DNA from: an uncultured Ruminococcus sp. | GTDB lineage: Bacteria; Bacillota; Clostridia; Oscillospirales; Acutalibacteraceae | DNA length: 64,000 bases | Reading direction: 5' to 3' | Assembly: GCA_902785365.1 (NCBI GenBank) | Contig: CACZYC010000007.1 | Location: 1-64,000, forward strand | Shown: positions 7,955 to 17,138 of the stretch, piece by piece | How positions within the stretch are numbered: position 1 is the stretch's first letter | Layout: every line of letters begins with the position of its first letter | Made by a program: the position numbers and the translations under genes | Notes under the pieces: generated by a model | What the model was told of the DNA's origin: nothing | Database searches by the model: none | Seen by the model: only the letters and a program-made list of their open reading frames with translations

Positions 7955-9178
7955 ATGAAAATTCTAATGGTAAACAAGTTCTACTATATCCACGGTGGGA
8001 GTGAAACACATTACTTCACTCTAAAAAAGCTGTTGGAAAGAAAAGGTCATACCGTAATAGATTTTTCTATGCAGGACGAGAGGAATTTTGAGTCCGAATA
8101 CAGCGGTTATTTTGTAAAGAATGTCGATTATAACGGAGGCGGTTCAGTCTTTGAAAAAATCAGAATCGCGAAAAATGTTATATATTCAAGCGAAGCAAAG
8201 AAGAAGTTTGAACAACTGGTAAAGGACACAAAACCCGACATTGTTCACCTGCATATTTTTCAGCATCAGATTTCACCGTCAATTCTTTATGTAATAAAGA
8301 AGTATAACCTTCCGACAGTCTATACTGCTCACGACCTTAAGCTGGTTTGCCTTAATTATCAGATGCTTAATCACGGTAAAATATGTGAGGATTGCAAGGA
8401 CGGAAAACTGAGACATTGTTTAAAAAATAAATGTGTAAAGGGATCCGCCGCAAAGAGCTTAATCAATGTCGCTGAAGGAGTTGTGCATCGTAAAAGGAAA
8501 AGCTACGACGCAATCGATGAGATTATCACTCCCAGCGATTTTCACAGGAAAAAGTTCATTGAGTTCGGAGAGTCTTCCGACAGACTCACACACATTGCGA
8601 ATTTTGTTGAGGACGTTCCAAGCGACGTTGATGACAGAGAGGATAAAGAACAGTACTATCTGTATTACGGTAGACTGTCTCACGAAAAAGGCGTGCCTGA
8701 CCTGGTAAAAGCTGTCGGGAAAGACATTCCGCTATACATAGCAGGAACAGGTCCGAAAGAAGAAGAAATAAAGGAATATATTACCGAAAACAAGCTCGAC
8801 AATGTAAAAATGTTGGGCTTTAAAAGCGGTTGGGAGCTTTATGAGCTGGTCGGCAACGCCAAGGCGGTTGTAATACCCTCGGTTGTCTATGAAAACAGTC
8901 CGTATTCGGGTATAGAATCACTATGTCTGAGACGTCCGATTATCGGCGCGGATATAGGCGGAATCCCGGAGCTGATTGACGGCAACGGATATCTTTTTGA
9001 GAGCGGAAATCCCGACGACCTGAGAGCAAAACTCAAAGCGCTCGACAGCCTTGACGAAGCTGAATATAACGCTATGAAAAAAGCGTCTTTTGATATATAC
9101 CGCAGGGAGCATACTCCCGAGGTTTATTATAAAAAACTGACGGAAGTGTATGATAAAGCGCTAAAACACAGCGTATAA
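7955..9178 (+). CDS. GT4 family glycosyltransferase
   Basis: ATG 7955 (MKILMVNKFYY) is the family-like start; the longer frame from TTG 7934 adds seven residues that do not fit. The 407-residue protein has the GT-B fold: N-terminal half with the HGGSETH glycine-rich loop, C-terminal half with YYGRLSHEKGVPDLV and a YENSPYSGIESL donor-binding motif. Between the halves lies a Cys-rich insert (CEDC, HC and KC, about residues 140-162) with four cysteines, seen in a subset of polysaccharide GT4 enzymes and possibly metal-binding. It belongs to the repeat-unit assembly line. Confidence 0.82.
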   Translation: MKILMVNKFYYIHGGSETHYFTLKKLLERKGHTVIDFSMQDERNFESEYSGYFVKNVDYNGGGSVFEKIRIAKNVIYSSEAKKKFEQLVKDTKPDIVHLHIFQHQISPSILYVIKKYNLPTVYTAHDLKLVCLNYQMLNHGKICEDCKDGKLRHCLKNKCVKGSAAKSLINVAEGVVHRKRKSYDAIDEIITPSDFHRKKFIEFGESSDRLTHIANFVEDVPSDVDDREDKEQYYLYYGRLSHEKGVPDLVKAVGKDIPLYIAGTGPKEEEIKEYITENKLDNVKMLGFKSGWELYELVGNAKAVVIPSVVYENSPYSGIESLCLRRPIIGADIGGIPELIDGNGYLFESGNPDDLRAKLKALDSLDEAEYNAMKKASFDIYRREHTPEVYYKKLTEVYDKALKHSV

Positions 9179-9213
9179 CACACCGCAAATAAACAGCAAA
9201 GGAGGAAAAGATA

Positions 9214-10470
9214 ATGCAGAACAAAACTATCAAAGTATCGCTTCTCGATATTTTGATTTATTTATCTTTGACCTTCCTTTGTATGCAGTTTTTTGTATCT
9301 AATTCCGTAAAAATCGGATTTTGCGTGTTTTTTGACTCGCTGGGAATAAAGCACATACTTATGATAACCACCGTAATAGTGGGCTTGTTCTCCGACTTGA
9401 AACACGGAAAGCTTAAAATCGTCAAATTTTCCTACGAGATAAAGATGGCATTATTTGCCGTTATTTCGATATTGGTTATTTCGTTCGGATATATGGCGTT
9501 CAACGGATTCGCGGATTACTGGATTTCACAGGTGTATTTTCTTATATTACCGCTGTTGTTTGCCTACACGATATTCAAAAACGATTATTCGGTCAAACGG
9601 TTTAAAAGCATTGTCAGATATCTGCTGATTGTCACAAGTATTCTGTACTCTGTTTTTATTTTCGATACCATATTTTTCAAGGACATGGAGCTCACGTTTT
9701 CATTTATGAAATCTACGTCTCCGTTTGAGTCGGAAACAGCACATTTTTATTTGTTGATTTATATATTCTACACATTTATTGAGGATAAAAGGGGCAGGCT
9801 TGTTTCAGCTTTCTTCTGTATTATGGCGTGGAAGAGAATCAGCCTTATCTGTCTTATATTGATTACGATAGCAGGCTTTATGAAACTGAGAAACAAGCGC
9901 GTAAAAATCGGTTATATTATTGCGATAGCCGTTATTTTCTCAATCTATCCGCTCATAAACGAATATATGATGTCGGCAGAATTCGGGCGTTGGTTCAGCA
10001 ACGTTACGGGTATGACATTTGTCGATTTCTCAAACTTCCGCTATTACGCGTTAAAAGCCACTATTGACGGTGGAATGAAGAGCCATGGACTTGGAACATT
10101 CTTCTCCGTCAGGGTACCCTGGTACGGGAGTTACGTTAATGTAAGTCTGCACAACGATATTATGAGACTTTATCTTGAGGTTTCAATTGTCGGATTGTTC
10201 TTGTTTTTGCTGTTTACGGGCGCGATTGCCAGAAGAAGATTTTCGATGTTTGTCATTCTGTATTTGTTCCTTGAAATGACAGGAAACCACCTTATCGGCA
10301 ACGGCGGTATTCCTTACTGGCTTCTCGGATATTCGCTGATATTCTTCTTTAATATGTACGACCGTGACGGACTGGGGAATGTTTATCGCGTTGAAGAGTA
10401 TTCAGGCGGTAATAAACGACTCAAAAGACATATCAGCATCAAAAATGGAAAAATATCCTTCCGTAAATAG
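9214..10470 (+). CDS. Wzy-like polysaccharide polymerase (O-antigen ligase/polymerase family)
   Basis: 418 residues with about ten to eleven hydrophobic helices and a larger extracytoplasmic loop at about 255-310, followed by a short basic cytoplasmic tail. Its place between glycosyltransferases and the flippase, and the low sequence conservation, are typical of Wzy, which joins repeat units at the outer face of the membrane. AAAGGAGG precedes the ATG. The assignment rests on topology and context more than on a catalytic motif. Confidence 0.68.
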   Translation: MQNKTIKVSLLDILIYLSLTFLCMQFFVSNSVKIGFCVFFDSLGIKHILMITTVIVGLFSDLKHGKLKIVKFSYEIKMALFAVISILVISFGYMAFNGFADYWISQVYFLILPLLFAYTIFKNDYSVKRFKSIVRYLLIVTSILYSVFIFDTIFFKDMELTFSFMKSTSPFESETAHFYLLIYIFYTFIEDKRGRLVSAFFCIMAWKRISLICLILITIAGFMKLRNKRVKIGYIIAIAVIFSIYPLINEYMMSAEFGRWFSNVTGMTFVDFSNFRYYALKATIDGGMKSHGLGTFFSVRVPWYGSYVNVSLHNDIMRLYLEVSIVGLFLFLLFTGAIARRRFSMFVILYLFLEMTGNHLIGNGGIPYWLLGYSLIFFFNMYDRDGLGNVYRVEEYSGGNKRLKRHISIKNGKISFRK

Positions 10471-10490
10471 TTTTGAAAAGGGGAGTATCA

Positions 10491-11459
10491 TTGAACGATA
10501 TCAAGATTTCGGTAGTGTGTCTTACATACAATCATAAAAATTTCATAAGACGCGCTCTCGAAGGATTTGTTAATCAGGAAACGGATTTCCCCTTTGAGGT
10601 TATTGTCCACGACGACGCGTCAACTGACGGTACGGCTGATATTGTCCGCGAGTACGCGGAGAAATATCCCGATATCATCAAACCGATTTATCAGCCCGAA
10701 AATATTTATTCAAAAGGGATAAACGCAAGGACCGATGTTATTGCGCCGATAATTAAAGGCGAATATGTCGCGCTCTGTGAGGGCGACGACTACTGGACAG
10801 ACAACAACAAGCTTCAGATTCAGTACGATTATGTGAAAGCTCACCCCGAATGCGCTATGTGTGTTCATCAGGCGACTTTTCACGACTGTATAACAAACAA
10901 GGACAGTTTATTACCTGAATTAACCGAAAGCAGAATTTTTACCATAGACGAGCTGATAGCTACAGGCGGAGGCTCTTTCGCGAACAATACGGTTTTTACA
11001 AAAAAGAATGTTTATACCGATATTCCCGAATGCCTCGCTGTTAAAAGCTTCGGCGATTATCAGAGGATTATAAACGGAGCGCTCAACGGAACGGTCTATT
11101 ATATAGCGCGCAATATGTCGACATACAACTTCGGCGCGGCGGGTTCCTGGACGCAGACGACAATGTTCAAGAACACCAAAGCTGTCGAACATTGTGACGA
11201 AGTTATACGAATGCTTAACACCTTTAACGAGGCGTATGATTATAAATACGATTCCGCGGTGAAGAAGGCTGTCGCAAAATACGAATACGACAAGCTTAAA
11301 TATCAAGGCAGGTTTTTCGCCTCAAAGAAAGAGCCGTACAGAGAATACTATCTGGCGGACAAAGAGGAAAACGGACTGTTGAAGTGTTTTGTCAGAAGTC
11401 TGTTTTTCAGATATGATTTTCTGAACGCGGTATACGGAAAAATTAAAGGAAGAAATTAA
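10491..11459 (+). CDS. GT2 family glycosyltransferase
   Basis: TTG 10491 is taken as the start because AAAAGGGGAG ends 6 nt upstream; the longer frame from TTG 10473 would run through that site. The 322-residue protein is a GT-A enzyme: SVVCLTYNHKNFIRRALEG at the N-terminus, HDDASTDGT (nucleotide-binding Asp pair) and CEGDDYW (metal-binding DxD-like motif). The C-terminal 100 residues are specific to this branch. It would add a sugar to the lipid-linked repeat unit. Its stop overlaps the flippase ATG by one base. Confidence 0.85.
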   Translation: MNDIKISVVCLTYNHKNFIRRALEGFVNQETDFPFEVIVHDDASTDGTADIVREYAEKYPDIIKPIYQPENIYSKGINARTDVIAPIIKGEYVALCEGDDYWTDNNKLQIQYDYVKAHPECAMCVHQATFHDCITNKDSLLPELTESRIFTIDELIATGGGSFANNTVFTKKNVYTDIPECLAVKSFGDYQRIINGALNGTVYYIARNMSTYNFGAAGSWTQTTMFKNTKAVEHCDEVIRMLNTFNEAYDYKYDSAVKKAVAKYEYDKLKYQGRFFASKKEPYREYYLADKEENGLLKCFVRSLFFRYDFLNAVYGKIKGRN

Positions 11460-12907
11460 TGAGTAAAAAGGTACTGTCCAATTTTATATGGCGGTTTTTA
11501 GAGCGCAGCGGAGCCCAGCTTGTACAGTTTCTGGTCTCAATTGTTTTGGCGCGTATTCTTATGCCGAAGCAGTACGGTATCGTTGCGCTGTTGACCGCGT
11601 TTATAACGATACTCAGTATTTTCATAGACAGTGGTCTGAGCAGTGCGCTTATCCAGAAGAAAGACGCCGATGAAAAGGATTTTTCAACGGTTTTTTTCGT
11701 TAATCTGATTCTTTGTGTGACACTGTATATTGTACTGTTTTTTGCCGCTCCGCTTATTGCAGGGATTTACCATAACCCCGATATGACATTGTACCTGCGG
11801 GTTATCGGCATAACGCTGATAATCGCGGGAGTAAAAAATGTTCAGACGGCGTATGTTTCCCGACACCTTATCTTCAAGAGGTTTTTCTTTGCCACACTGG
11901 GCGGAACCGTAGGCGCAGGAATACTGGGCATTATTATGGCGTATACGGGTTTCGGAGTATGGGCGCTTATTGCTCAGTTTTTGTTCAACAACGCCGTTGA
12001 TACGCTTATCCTGTGGCTGACCGTTAAATGGAGACCGAAAAAGATGTTTTCATTTAAACGGTTAAAAGGACTTTTTTCCTACGGATGGAAGCTCCTTGTT
12101 TCGTCGCTTATTGACACCATGTACAACAATATCCGAACTCTGTTAATCGGCGGAAAATACAGCAGCAAGGATTTGGCGTTTTATGACAGGGGAAACCAAT
12201 TCCCGAATGTTATTGTAAATAATATCAACATCTCTATCGACAGCGTTTTGCTTCCCACTATGTCCAATGTTCAGGACGATAAAGCAAAAGTAAAAACAAT
12301 GACAAGACGCTCGATAAAAACATCCACCTATCTTATCGCGCCGCTGCTTATGGGACTCGCGTTTACGGCGGTGCCTGTGGTGCGGCTGATTCTCACCGAT
12401 AAATGGCTTCCCGCTGTTTTGTTTTTGAGAATCTTTTGTGTTACATATATGTTTTACCCGATTCATACCGCCAACCTCAACGCCATTAAGGCTGTTGGAC
12501 GAAGCGATATGTTTTTGAAACTGGAGATTATAAAGAAAGCTATCGGCATTACGGCGCTGTTCGCAACCCTTTGGATTAGCGTAGAGGCGATGGCGTACAG
12601 CCTGCTGTTTACCACGGTTACATCAATTATCATCAACGTGTGGCCGAACCGAAAGCTGCTCGGGTATACTTACATTGAGCTTATAAAGGACATACTCCCC
12701 GGAGTTTTGATGGCGGTCGCTATGGGACTCATAATTTTCCCGATTCAGTTTTTAGGACTGCCCGATATTATCACGATTTGCATACAGATTCCTTTGGGTG
12801 CGGCTTTATATATCCTAGGTTCAAAGCTGTTTAAGTTTGAGTCGTTTAGTTACCTTTTGGGAGTTATCAAATCTTTCTTTAAAAAGGAAGAGAGTAAGGA
12901 GAAATAA
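11459..12907 (+). CDS. Wzx-type lipid-linked oligosaccharide flippase (MOP superfamily)
   Basis: 482 residues with about 12-14 membrane helices. The N-terminus (NFIWRFLERSGAQLVQFLVSIVLARIL-P--YG) is the pattern of the WzxC/lipopolysaccharide-biosynthesis branch of MOP exporters. It would move completed undecaprenyl-linked repeat units to the outer face for the Wzy polymerase. It is joined to the upstream GT2 gene through a TAATG overlap and touches the opine-dehydrogenase-like gene downstream, so the unusual cassette that follows belongs to the same transcript. Confidence 0.85.
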   Translation: MSKKVLSNFIWRFLERSGAQLVQFLVSIVLARILMPKQYGIVALLTAFITILSIFIDSGLSSALIQKKDADEKDFSTVFFVNLILCVTLYIVLFFAAPLIAGIYHNPDMTLYLRVIGITLIIAGVKNVQTAYVSRHLIFKRFFFATLGGTVGAGILGIIMAYTGFGVWALIAQFLFNNAVDTLILWLTVKWRPKKMFSFKRLKGLFSYGWKLLVSSLIDTMYNNIRTLLIGGKYSSKDLAFYDRGNQFPNVIVNNINISIDSVLLPTMSNVQDDKAKVKTMTRRSIKTSTYLIAPLLMGLAFTAVPVVRLILTDKWLPAVLFLRIFCVTYMFYPIHTANLNAIKAVGRSDMFLKLEIIKKAIGITALFATLWISVEAMAYSLLFTTVTSIIINVWPNRKLLGYTYIELIKDILPGVLMAVAMGLIIFPIQFLGLPDIITICIQIPLGAALYILGSKLFKFESFSYLLGVIKSFFKKEESKEK

Positions 12908-13948
12908 ATGAATGTTTTAGTCTGCGGCGCGGGACACCAGGGCATTACAATGGCGGGACATCTCGCATTTTGCGGTCATCAGATTAACCTGTGGAACAGA
13001 AGCAAAGACCACATAAAAACCCTGATGGAAAATAAAACAATTTCATTAAACGGAATCGTATCGGGCACATCGAAACCCGAAAAGATTTCAGCGGATATGA
13101 AGGACGTTATCACCGATTTTGTGATGGTGACGACGCCCAGCAGCGCGCACCGCGATATAGCTGAAACAATCGCTCCGTATGTTCATAAGGATATGGTTAT
13201 AGTTCTGAATCCCGGGCGAACTTTCGGCGCGATAGAATTTGCACAGACCTTAACGGAATGCGGAGTAAAAGAGCTGCCGCATATTGCCGAGACACAGACA
13301 ATTATATATACCTGCAGGCGTATGGACGAAACCTCGGTCAAGATTTACGCTATAAAAAACGACGTTAAAATTGCGTCCGTTCGCGGCGACGATATGGACT
13401 ATATCATTTCAAAAATACCTGAGTGTATACGCGGCAATTTCACGCCCGTCAAGTCAGTCGCACTGACATCATTTTCAAACGTCGGGATGATACTTCACTG
13501 CGCTCCCGTATTGATGAACATAGGCTGGATTGAAACCGAAAAAGCGGATTTCAAGTATTATTATGACGGTATTTCGCAAAGTGTGGCGGGTATACTGGAA
13601 AAAATGGACGCGGAGCGTATAGCTGTCGCTAAAAAATTCGGCTGTAAAATTGAATCTGTAAAAGATTGGCTGAACAGGACATACAGTGCAGGCGGCGAAA
13701 GCATTTATGAATGTATAAGAAATAACAACACATACAGCGAGATTGACGCGCCCCGGAGCATTGAGTGCAGATATATCTATGAGGATGTTCCAAACGGACT
13801 TGTTCCGATTGAGTATCTGGGGAGAGAGTTGGGAGTTGCCACACCCACTATTACTATGATTATTGACTTGGCTTGCGCTGTGACTGATTATGATTTCAGA
13901 GAAAACGGCCGCCGTTTTGACGAGGAAACTTTAAAGAGATATTTTTGA
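12908..13948 (+). CDS. opine-dehydrogenase-like NAD(P)-dependent oxidoreductase
   Basis: 346 residues. An N-terminal Rossmann fold with GAGHQG (residues 7-12) is followed by VMVTTPSSAHRDIA and LNPGRTFGAIEF, the pattern of the NAD/NADP octopine/nopaline dehydrogenase family. The C-terminal helical domain carries the conserved ALTSFSNVGMILHCAP stretch with its His. Family members reduce the imine of an amino acid and a 2-oxo acid to an N-(carboxyalkyl) amino acid (opine). The gene begins directly after the flippase stop and is 12 bp before the mutase-like gene. Inside a polysaccharide operon the likely product is an unusual amino acid used to decorate a sugar; substrates cannot be read from sequence. 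Confidence 0.75.
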   Translation: MNVLVCGAGHQGITMAGHLAFCGHQINLWNRSKDHIKTLMENKTISLNGIVSGTSKPEKISADMKDVITDFVMVTTPSSAHRDIAETIAPYVHKDMVIVLNPGRTFGAIEFAQTLTECGVKELPHIAETQTIIYTCRRMDETSVKIYAIKNDVKIASVRGDDMDYIISKIPECIRGNFTPVKSVALTSFSNVGMILHCAPVLMNIGWIETEKADFKYYYDGISQSVAGILEKMDAERIAVAKKFGCKIESVKDWLNRTYSAGGESIYECIRNNNTYSEIDAPRSIECRYIYEDVPNGLVPIEYLGRELGVATPTITMIIDLACAVTDYDFRENGRRFDEETLKRYF

Positions 13949-13960
13949 AGGAGATAGGTT

Positions 13961-15862
13961 ATGTCTGTTCAAAAATCAGAAATTTTCGGTTTGGTAAAAA
14001 CCCGGATTGACGCGCATACTATGGGGCTGCACGCCGCTGCCGCCCTTTTGAAAGATTGCGGATACAACGTCATTATTGCGCCCTTGGAGATTGAGGACGC
14101 TCTGGGCAGACTGACCGACAGCAGCAGTCAGAAAAAGTTTCTCAAATGGATAAAGAAGAACCAAATCAGCAGACTGAGTTTTTCGTACCGCCTTGATCCG
14201 AACGACGCGCTGAGCGTTCTCGGCGGTATGGTATACCTGTTAAAAAAGAACGGCTTGTACGAGAGCGCGGACGCGCAAATCAAGTCGATTTCCTTTGCGG
14301 GATTAAAACCCGCCTGCGATAAAATAGACAACGAGTATAAACAGAGAATACAGACATTCCGCGGCGGCGAGTCCGCCGAGGAAACGCTTTTGATTATGGG
14401 AATACCGCCCGAGGAAATCCCCTCAACCATTACCGAGGGTTGCAAGTATGACAAACAGCTTTTGAAATTCGGCGAGGATATAATCAAAAAAGAAGAATAT
14501 AAAAAAGTTAAACCGCTGAAAAGAGTCAGCTATCCCGAGTTCGGCACGGCGAAAGACACGCTGGAGAAAAGGCTCGACCATAATTTTGAGGGCGGATTTC
14601 AGCCCTTGATACGAGCTCATTCGGGCCCTTACTCACCTGATTTGACACGATTGCAATGTATTGAGCAGTACAAAAGCTGGTGCAAAGAGCTCGCCGCGGC
14701 GGGGTATCTTGACATTCTGTCAATCGGTTCTTCCCAGCTTTCGCAATCAGAGTTCGGAAGCAACTGGGAAGGAAAAATAAACGGCGGCGGCGTACCCGTA
14801 AACTCGGAACAGGAGTATTCGGACATTTGGTACGCGGCGCGTCCTATGCTTGTCAGGACATATTCAGCAACAAAAAATCTGCTTCCTATGGCGGCGATGT
14901 ACGAGAGAACTATCAACATCTCGTGGCACGCTCTGTCACTGTGGTGGTTCAATGTTCTGGACGGACGCGGTCCTAATTCACTGTACGATAATCTTAAAGA
15001 ACATATCGAGTGTATGCGTTTTGTCGCAAAAACAGGCAAGCCCGTTGAGACCAATGTTCCTCATCATTTCGCGTTCAGAGGATGTGACGACGTCACATAT
15101 ATTGTTTCGGCTTATCTTGCCGCTAAGATGGCGAAAAAATGCGGGGTAAAATGCTTTGTTCTGCAGAATATGCTGAACACGCCCAGAAGCACCTGGGGAA
15201 TACAGGACCTGGCAAAGTCAAGGGCGCTTATCAGTCTTATTGACGGATTAAAGGACAGCTCTTTCAGAGTGATCCTGCAAACCAGGGCGGGGCTTGATTA
15301 CTTTAAGCCGAATATAGATGAGGCCAAGATTCAGCTGGCGGCGGTTACGGCGATGATGGACGACATCGACCCGAACAACACGCACAGCCCCGATATTATC
15401 CACGTGGTAAGCTACAGCGAGGCGGTACATCTCGCTACTCCCGATATAATCAATGAAAGCATAAAGATTACCAGAGCTTCTTTGGACAAATACAGAGAGT
15501 TAAAGAAAAAGGGCGAAACACCCGACGCAATGACCGGCGAAATCAGGCAGAGGACATTTGCGCTGGAGAGCTCGGCCCGCAAGGTGATTGAGGCTATGGA
15601 AAAGAACATTCCGAACCTGTATTCTCCCGAGGGATTGTATCTTGCTTTTGTCGGCGGATGGCTGCCTGTTCCCGAGTTGTGGTCGGAGTCCGACGAGTTT
15701 GTATATGCCAAATCGTGGGGAACAAAGCTGAGCAAGGGCGGAATAGTACTGACCGACCGTGATATTATGATAACAACCGACGAGAGAATTAAACGTTGTT
15801 TGAGCAATCTTCAAAACGCAGAATACATTTTGAAGAACACATATTTTAAAGGACCTAAATAA
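13961..15862 (+). CDS. B12-binding protein fused to a glutamate-mutase-like barrel
   Basis: 633 residues. Residues 1 to about 135 look like a cobalamin-binding domain: D17-A-H19-T-M-G22 matches the DxHxxG motif, whose His is the lower axial cobalt ligand, and SFSYRL (73-78) matches the SxL step. Residues about 180-630 resemble the catalytic barrel of methylaspartate (glutamate) mutase E chain, with RAHSGPYSPDL, SIGSSQLSQSEFG, ETNVPHHFAFRG and the VSAYLAAKMAKKCGVK helix. Known glutamate mutase uses separate small B12 and large barrel subunits; here both are on one chain. The expected chemistry is a radical carbon-skeleton rearrangement of an amino acid such as glutamate, but this is inference. 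GAAGGAG precedes the ATG. It sits between opine-dehydrogenase-like and ATP-grasp genes. Confidence 0.65.
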   Translation: MSVQKSEIFGLVKTRIDAHTMGLHAAAALLKDCGYNVIIAPLEIEDALGRLTDSSSQKKFLKWIKKNQISRLSFSYRLDPNDALSVLGGMVYLLKKNGLYESADAQIKSISFAGLKPACDKIDNEYKQRIQTFRGGESAEETLLIMGIPPEEIPSTITEGCKYDKQLLKFGEDIIKKEEYKKVKPLKRVSYPEFGTAKDTLEKRLDHNFEGGFQPLIRAHSGPYSPDLTRLQCIEQYKSWCKELAAAGYLDILSIGSSQLSQSEFGSNWEGKINGGGVPVNSEQEYSDIWYAARPMLVRTYSATKNLLPMAAMYERTINISWHALSLWWFNVLDGRGPNSLYDNLKEHIECMRFVAKTGKPVETNVPHHFAFRGCDDVTYIVSAYLAAKMAKKCGVKCFVLQNMLNTPRSTWGIQDLAKSRALISLIDGLKDSSFRVILQTRAGLDYFKPNIDEAKIQLAAVTAMMDDIDPNNTHSPDIIHVVSYSEAVHLATPDIINESIKITRASLDKYRELKKKGETPDAMTGEIRQRTFALESSARKVIEAMEKNIPNLYSPEGLYLAFVGGWLPVPELWSESDEFVYAKSWGTKLSKGGIVLTDRDIMITTDERIKRCLSNLQNAEYILKNTYFKGPK

Positions 15863-15873
15863 ATGGTGATTCA

Positions 15874-17109
15874 ATGAAAGCGCTTGTGTTAGCAGGAGGT
15901 TTTCCTCAGATAGCATTGACAAAAGAATTACAGCGCCGCGGATACTATGTTTTGATGGCGGACTATAACGAAAACCCTGTGGCAAAAGCGTATGCCGACA
16001 AATATTACAGGGTTTCCACTCTGGATATAGACGCGGTTCGTAATGTCGTAAAAACTGAAAAAGCCGATTTGATAATCACCGTATGTACTGACCAGGCGTT
16101 GCTGACTTCTGCTCAGATTTCGGAGGAATTCGGGCTTCCGAGTTACATTGATAACAAAACTGCTTTGAATGTTACGAACAAACTGCATATGAAAAAAGTG
16201 TTTGTCGACAACGGTATACCTACGGCAAAGCACCTGGTTATGGAGGAGTTTGATTCTTCAAAAATAAAGGATTTGAAGTTTCCCTTGATTATCAAACCTG
16301 TGGACTGCAACAGCTCCAAGGGAGTAATCAAGGCTTATGACACAAACACAGCAAAACAGGCGTTTGAAAACGCGGCAAAGCTCAGCAGAACTAACAGCGC
16401 CGTTATCGAGGAATATAAAGAAGGCCTTGAGTTAAGCATAGATGTTTATGTGGAAAACGGCAACGCAAAAGTCCTTTGCGTATCGTGCAGTGAGAAAATA
16501 AAAAGCGACGAACAGTTTATCATATTCCGAGAAAAATACCCGTCGGAAATATCTCAATCCGCCCATAAGCAAATACAGGATACAGCGCAAAAAATCGCGG
16601 ATGCTTTCGGCTTGGTTGATTCGCCGATGTTAATTCAGGCAATCTGGGACGGCGAGGAAATCAGCGTGATTGAGTTTTCCGCCCGAACAGGCGGCGGAGT
16701 AAAATATCTGCTGATAAAACAGGTGTGCGGTGTGGATATAATCAAGGAAACCGTGGATTTAACGCTTGGAGAAAAACCTCATATCGAGCTAAAGGAACCT
16801 GTCAACAAATATATTCTGAATGAATACATCTATTGTCATAAGGGCAGGTTTGACCGTTTGGAAAACTTCGATAAATTGAAGGACGAAAAGGTCATTTCCG
16901 ATTATTATACTTTCACCTGGCAGGGCGCTGAGTTCGATTCGATAAACAGCAGTGGCGACAGAGTCGCGGGTTTTACCGTACAGGATGATGATATTGAACA
17001 ATTGCAGCGCAAGCATAACGCAGCCGTCAGGGAATTGAAAGTCCTTGACGAAAACGGCAGGGATATTATGCGTCACGATTTGCTGCCGAACGCTAATTTC
17101 CGCGCATAA
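15874..17109 (+). CDS. ATP-grasp ligase
   Basis: 411 residues with the three-part ATP-grasp layout: N-terminal Rossmann-like domain (LVLAGGFPQIALTKEL), a lysine-bearing ATP-binding part (FPLIIKPVDCNSSKGV, about 141-156), and the metal-binding end (IEFSARTGGGVKY, about 268-280, Glu and Arg conserved). It belongs to the amino-acid ligase/carbamoyl-phosphate-synthase-like group that activates a carboxylate as acyl phosphate and joins it to an amine. In this operon a good candidate reaction is amide coupling of the unusual amino acid to an amino sugar or a second amino acid (inference). The start lies 11 bp after the mutase-like gene. Confidence 0.75.
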   Translation: MKALVLAGGFPQIALTKELQRRGYYVLMADYNENPVAKAYADKYYRVSTLDIDAVRNVVKTEKADLIITVCTDQALLTSAQISEEFGLPSYIDNKTALNVTNKLHMKKVFVDNGIPTAKHLVMEEFDSSKIKDLKFPLIIKPVDCNSSKGVIKAYDTNTAKQAFENAAKLSRTNSAVIEEYKEGLELSIDVYVENGNAKVLCVSCSEKIKSDEQFIIFREKYPSEISQSAHKQIQDTAQKIADAFGLVDSPMLIQAIWDGEEISVIEFSARTGGGVKYLLIKQVCGVDIIKETVDLTLGEKPHIELKEPVNKYILNEYIYCHKGRFDRLENFDKLKDEKVISDYYTFTWQGAEFDSINSSGDRVAGFTVQDDDIEQLQRKHNAAVRELKVLDENGRDIMRHDLLPNANFRA

Positions 17110-17138
17110 TTTTGATTAGAAAACGACGGAGGATATAA

